Shown here: positions 58,754 to 64,000 of the stretch, in pieces
Layout of the letters: every line of letters begins with the position of its first letter
How positions within the stretch are numbered: position 1 is the first letter of the stretch
Source: Streptomyces sp. NBC_01571
Lineage (GTDB): Bacteria > Actinomycetota > Actinomycetes > Streptomycetales > Streptomycetaceae
Length of the DNA stretch: 64,000 nt
Direction of reading: 5' to 3'
Assembly (NCBI RefSeq): GCF_026339875.1
Contig: NZ_JAPEPZ010000001.1
Span: forward strand, 8,866,001 to 8,930,000
Program-made: the position numbers and the translations under genes
The notes under the pieces: generated by a model
What the model saw: the letters and a program-made list of their open reading frames with translations, nothing else
The model's database searches: none
What the model was told of the DNA's origin: nothing

Positions 58754-59098
58754 ATGAGCGACATCGTGATCCGCGACGACCGGGCGGCCGGCCGTCTGGA
58801 GGCCCTCGCCGGGGACGAGGTGGTGGGCCACATCGAGTACTTCGTCCTCGAAGCCCCCGCGCGTGCCCTCGTCCCGGTGCACACCATCGTGGAACCCGCG
58901 CACGAGGGGAAGGGCATCGCCGGCTCCCTCGCCCGTGAGCTGTACACCATCGCCGCACGCGAGGGCATCGTGGTCGCGCCGCTGTGCCCGTACGTCGTGA
59001 AGTGGGCGGCGCGTCACCCCGAGGAGGCTCCGGCGGCCGACCCGGCGCTGCTGGACGCGGCGGTGGAGTGGCTCAAGACACATCCCGGACGCTTCTGA
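58754..59098 (+). CDS. GNAT-family (YjdJ/GTN2-like) N-acetyltransferase
   Basis: A short 114-aa acetyltransferase of the minimal GNAT type: GHIEYFVLEAPARALVPVHTIVEPAHEGKGIAGSLARELYTIA (read in parts) carries the acetyl-CoA loop E-G-K-G-I-A, followed by PLCPYVVKWAARHPE. The acceptor is unknown. ATG 58754 has GAGGAG upstream. Its stop overlaps the next start (TGATG), so it is coupled to the racemase-family gene. Downstream of panD, possibly one transcript. Confidence 0.9.
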   Translation: MSDIVIRDDRAAGRLEALAGDEVVGHIEYFVLEAPARALVPVHTIVEPAHEGKGIAGSLARELYTIAAREGIVVAPLCPYVVKWAARHPEEAPAADPALLDAAVEWLKTHPGRF

Positions 59099-59850
59099 TG
59101 CCTCCGGTGTCCCCGGTGCCTCTGGCGTCTCGGATGCCTCCGATGCCGGCCGCGGGCCCCGTGCTCGCCCTGCTGCACACCTCGCCCGTGCACGTCCCCG
59201 TGTTCGACGCGCTGCGCGACGAGGACCATCCGGGCCTGGAACTGCGGCACTCGGTGGACGAGGAGCTGTTGGCCCGGGCCCGGATCGAGGGCCCGGCCGC
59301 GGTCGCGGGCGAGGTGCGGGCGGCGCTCGGCCGGGCCGTCGCGGACGGGGCCGCCGCGGTGCTGTGCACGTGCTCGACCATCGGCGGGATCGCCGAGCGG
59401 GCGGACGCCGGTGTGCCCGTGCTGCGGGTGGACCGCCCGATGGCGGCCGCCGCGGTGGCCGTCGGCCCGCGTGTCGCGGTGGTGGCGGCGCTGGAGAGCA
59501 CCCTGGCGCCGACGGTCGCCCTGGTCGAGGACGAAGCCCGCGCGGCGGGCCGGCCCGTGACGATCCGCACCCTGCTGGCCGACGGCGCGTGGCCCCGCTT
59601 CGAGGCGGGCGACCGGGACGGCTTCGCCGCCGCGGTCGCGGCGACCGCGGACTCGGTCACCGACGCCGACGTGATCGTCCTCGCCCAGGCGTCGATGGCT
59701 CCGGCCCAGCGGCTGACCACGACCGCGGTCCCGGTCCTGTCGAGTCTCCGCCCGGGGCTCGCGGCCGGGGCGGCCGCGGCCCGCCTCGCACGGACCCACC
59801 CGGTCCCTTCGCGGACCCACCCGGTCCGTATCCCTCGCGCGACGGGGTGA
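59098..59850 (+). CDS. Aspartate/glutamate/hydantoin racemase-family protein
   Basis: A 250-aa Asp/Glu-racemase fold protein. The first catalytic-Cys region is AAVLCTCSTIGGIAERADAGVPVLRVD; a second Cys in the matching C-terminal loop is replaced (VIVLAQASMAPAQRL), so a true two-base racemase mechanism is doubtful. The start at 59098 overlaps the GNAT stop; in-frame ATGs at 59134 and 59143 would remove a Pro/Met-rich leader. The C-terminus ends in a direct repeat RTHPVPSRTHPV encoded by duplicated DNA. Function unassigned. Confidence 0.82.
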   Translation: MPPVSPVPLASRMPPMPAAGPVLALLHTSPVHVPVFDALRDEDHPGLELRHSVDEELLARARIEGPAAVAGEVRAALGRAVADGAAAVLCTCSTIGGIAERADAGVPVLRVDRPMAAAAVAVGPRVAVVAALESTLAPTVALVEDEARAAGRPVTIRTLLADGAWPRFEAGDRDGFAAAVAATADSVTDADVIVLAQASMAPAQRLTTTAVPVLSSLRPGLAAGAAAARLARTHPVPSRTHPVRIPRATG

Positions 59851-59896
59851 GTGGGCGCGCGGGTGCCGGGTACGCGTGGGACAAGTCCAGAGCCGA

Positions 59897-59938
59897 CGTA
59901 CCGACAGGGACGTACCGACTGGCACGTACCGACTGGCT
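59897..59938. repeat. Three 14-bp tandem repeats in a 5' leader
   Basis: CGTACCGAC(A/T)GG(G/C)(A/T) is repeated at 59897, 59911 and 59925. It ends right at the GGAGG ribosome site of the proline-rich gene, so the array is within or next to the mRNA leader. Confidence 0.85.
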
Positions 59939-59948
59939 GGAGGACACG

Positions 59949-60158
59949 ATGACGCATCCGCACCCCGAACCGGTGAAGCCGGGGCCCACCCCCGGGCCGG
60001 GGCCCGACCAACCGCAGCCCTTCCCGGACCCGAATCCCTTCCCCGACCCGACGCCGGACCCGGGCCCCCGTCCCACCCCGGAACCCACCCCGCCGCCGTC
60101 CCCCGTTCCGCCGCCGCCGGGACCCGAGCCGGTGCCGCAACCGGGACCTCTCTCGTAA
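59949..60158 (+). CDS. Small proline-rich protein
   Basis: 69 aa, about half Pro, with Asp, Gly, Thr and Glu (PDPNPFPDPTPDPGPRPTPE). No signal peptide or domain. The start ATG has GGAGG 6 nt upstream and a strong terminator follows, so it is probably expressed. Disordered by composition; could be a spacer-like or wall-associated peptide, but nothing indicates a function. Confidence 0.65.
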   Translation: MTHPHPEPVKPGPTPGPGPDQPQPFPDPNPFPDPTPDPGPRPTPEPTPPPSPVPPPPGPEPVPQPGPLS

Positions 60159-60211
60159 CAGCCCGGCGAACGGTGATCCGACGGGTTGGGACACCCGGCG
60201 ATCCGCATGAC

Positions 60212-60251
60212 GAGGCCGTCACACCCCCGCGCTCGGGGGTGTGACGGCCTC
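60212..60251. terminator. Strong bidirectional terminator between proline-rich gene and gnd
   Basis: A perfect 17-bp stem (60212-60228 with 60235-60251, starting GAGGCCGTCACACCCCC) with a 6-nt loop GCGCTC. It lies between convergent genes. Confidence 0.92.
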
Positions 60252-60267
60252 GGTGCTGCGGGGATGC

Positions 60268-61707
60268 CTACGCCTCGACCTCCGACCGGTCGTCTCCCCA
60301 CAGCGTGTGGAACGAGCCCTCCCGGTCCGTACGCCGGTAGGTGTGCGCCCCGAAGAAGTCGCGCTGACCCTGGGTCAGCGCGGCGGGCAGCCGCTCGGCG
60401 CGCAGCGCGTCGTAGTAGGCGAGGGCCGCGGAGAATCCGGGCGTCGGTACGCCCTGGCGGGTGGCGGCCACCACCACCTCTCGCCAGTCGTCCTGCGCCG
60501 CCGCGATCTCCTGCGCGAACGTGTCGTCGGACAGCAGGCTCGGCAGGTCCGGCCGGGCGTCGTACGCGGCACGGATACGGTCGAGGAACGCCGCCCGGAT
60601 GATGCAGCCGCCGCGCCAGATCGAGGCGATCGCGCCGAGGTCGATGTTCCAGTCGTACTCGTCGCTGCCCGCGGCGATCTCGTGGAATCCCTGCGTGTAC
60701 GACACGATCTTCGAGGCGTACAGCGCCTGCTCCACCCGGTCGGCGAAGGCCGCCGCGTCGACCTCGTCGAGCTGCTCCGCCGTCGGGCCCGCGAGGCCGC
60801 GCGAGGCCGCCCGCAGGTCGGCGTGCCCGGACAGCGAGCGCGCGAAGACGGCCTCCGCGATACCGGAGACCGGAACGCCCAGGTCGAGCGCGATCTGCAC
60901 GGTCCAGCGGCCCGTGCCCTTCTGCTCGGCGCGGTCCTCGACCACGTCCACGAACGGCTTGCCCGTCGCCGCGTCCACGTGCGACAGGACCTCCGCCGTG
61001 ATCTCGATCAGGTAGGAGTCGAGCCGGCCGGTGTTCCAGGTGCGGAAGATGTCGGCGATCTGCGCGGGGGAGTACCCGGCGACGTCGCGCAGCAGCTGGT
61101 AGGCCTCGCCGATCAGCTGCATGTCGGCGTACTCGATGCCGTTGTGGACCATCTTCACGAAGTGTCCGGCGCCGTCGGGGCCGACGTGGGTCACGCACGG
61201 GGCGCCGTCCTCGGCCTTGGCGGAGATCTTCTCCAGCATGGGGCCGAGCGACTCGTACGACTCCGGCGAGCCGCCGGGCATGATGCTCGGCCCGTTCAGC
61301 GCGCCCTCCTCGCCCCCGGAGACGCCGGTGCCGACGAAGTGGATGCCCTGTCCGCGCAGTTCGCGTTCCCGGCGACGGGTGTCCGCGAAGTGCGCGTTCC
61401 CACCGTCGATGATCATGTCGCCGGGCTCCAGGAGCGGGGCGAACTCCTGGATCACCGCGTCGGTCGGCTCACCGGCCTTCACCATGATCACCAGGCGCCG
61501 CGGCCGCTCCAGCGCCGCCACGAACTCCTTCGCCGTCTCCGCGGCCACGAAGTTGCCCTCGTGACCGAACTCCTCCACCAGCGCGTTCGTCTTGGCCACG
61601 GTGCGGTTGTGCACGGCGACCGTGTAGCCGTTGCGTGCGAAGTTGCGGGCGAGGTTGCGCCCCATGACCGCGAGACCCGTGACGCCGATCTGGGCTGAAG
61701 TGCTCAT
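60268..61707 (-). CDS. gnd: 6-phosphogluconate dehydrogenase, NADP-dependent, decarboxylating
   Basis: Pentose-phosphate pathway enzyme making ribulose-5-phosphate and NADPH; 479 aa, the long dimeric type. It shows the NADP motif IGVTGLAVMGRNLARNFAR, the catalytic block GTGVSGGEEGALNGPSIMPGG, HFVKMVHNGIEYADMQLIGEAY, and the C-terminal FGAHTYRRTDREGSFHTLW. ATG 61707 has AGGAG 8 nt upstream. Monocistronic. Confidence 0.97.
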   Translation of the reverse strand: MSTSAQIGVTGLAVMGRNLARNFARNGYTVAVHNRTVAKTNALVEEFGHEGNFVAAETAKEFVAALERPRRLVIMVKAGEPTDAVIQEFAPLLEPGDMIIDGGNAHFADTRRRERELRGQGIHFVGTGVSGGEEGALNGPSIMPGGSPESYESLGPMLEKISAKAEDGAPCVTHVGPDGAGHFVKMVHNGIEYADMQLIGEAYQLLRDVAGYSPAQIADIFRTWNTGRLDSYLIEITAEVLSHVDAATGKPFVDVVEDRAEQKGTGRWTVQIALDLGVPVSGIAEAVFARSLSGHADLRAASRGLAGPTAEQLDEVDAAAFADRVEQALYASKIVSYTQGFHEIAAGSDEYDWNIDLGAIASIWRGGCIIRAAFLDRIRAAYDARPDLPSLLSDDTFAQEIAAAQDDWREVVVAATRQGVPTPGFSAALAYYDALRAERLPAALTQGQRDFFGAHTYRRTDREGSFHTLWGDDRSEVEA

Positions 61708-61851
61708 ACGGTTGGCTCCTAAAAGGTCCTGTAAGAGGTCCTGTATTCGGTAGTGCCGGTCGTGCTCGTCAGTATTGCCTCCGGCCATCCTGACGCGTCG
61801 AGGATGTGTACGCAGAACAACCCCCCGGTACCTCAGCCGTCGACGCGGTGA

Positions 61852-64000
<2,149 letters not shown>

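Overview
The window is high-GC actinobacterial chromosome, almost certainly Streptomyces. The evidence is pervasive G/C at third codon positions, GTG and TTG starts, many leaderless starts with a -10 box about 10-14 nt before the start codon, a whiE-type spore-pigment cluster, monomeric NADP isocitrate dehydrogenase, and an Rpf/LysM/M23 germination-type wall hydrolase. Most of it reads as core chromosome with small accessory insertions.

Layout. 0-5 kb: secreted M4 metalloprotease, a 3'-truncated acyl-CoA dehydrogenase, and a divergent thiolase sharing a palindromic operator. 5-8.5 kb: TauE/SafE permease, cobK and cobF (corrin ring synthesis) and a DUF309 protein; the 3' end of cobF is reiterated as a decaying ~51-bp tandem array. 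8.5 kb: tRNA-Pro(GGG), with a second copy and its flanks at 22.8 kb. 8.8-11.8 kb: a sulfide-detoxification operon (SQR, then a CstB-like persulfide dioxygenase/pseudorhodanese/rhodanese fusion) behind a perfect CsoR/CstR-type palindrome; the fusion gene has a 2-nt deletion and a 161-bp palindromic MITE inserted without loss of frame. 12-16 kb: small SH3-like secreted protein, a gene-poor repeat-rich stretch, a fold-III PLP 'decarboxylase' lacking its Lys and Cys, and an iron-type dehydrogenase. 16-18.5 kb: TPP riboswitch, CytX-like permease and ThiD (thiamin pyrimidine salvage). 18.6-23.5 kb: M20 peptidase with divergent Lrp/AsnC regulator, small proteins, a lipoprotein and an RpiB-family isomerase.

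23.7-32.1 kb: complete whiE-type type II polyketide cluster (divergent FAD hydroxylase; SchA/CurD protein, cupin, KS-alpha, CLF, ACP, aromatase/cyclase, TcmI-type cyclase) with a convergent O-methyltransferase. 32-44.7 kb: beta-helix protein, idh, MscS channel, crotonase, flippase-like membrane protein, an ABC exporter under a SoxR-type box, NAD kinase, and an NhaA-DsbA fusion antiporter. 45-51 kb: MarR-MFS efflux operon with a perfect operator, and a three-subunit molybdenum aldehyde dehydrogenase of PaoABC type. 51-58 kb: an accessory segment with an 18-bp tandem repeat, nested wreckage of a TetR gene and two insertion sequences, a GH15 hydrolase and a FUSC protein, then palindrome-rich non-coding DNA. 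58-64 kb: panD, GNAT, Asp/Glu racemase family protein, proline-rich peptide, gnd, the Rpf/LysM/M23 protein and the end of an EamA transporter.

No clearly new multi-gene system was found. The strongest unusual signals are the in-frame MITE in the frameshifted cstB-like gene, the decarboxylase pseudoenzyme, the cobF-derived minisatellite, and the redox or reactive-sulfur operators (CstR-, SoxR- and MarR-type). Short tandem arrays lie beside many genes across the window.
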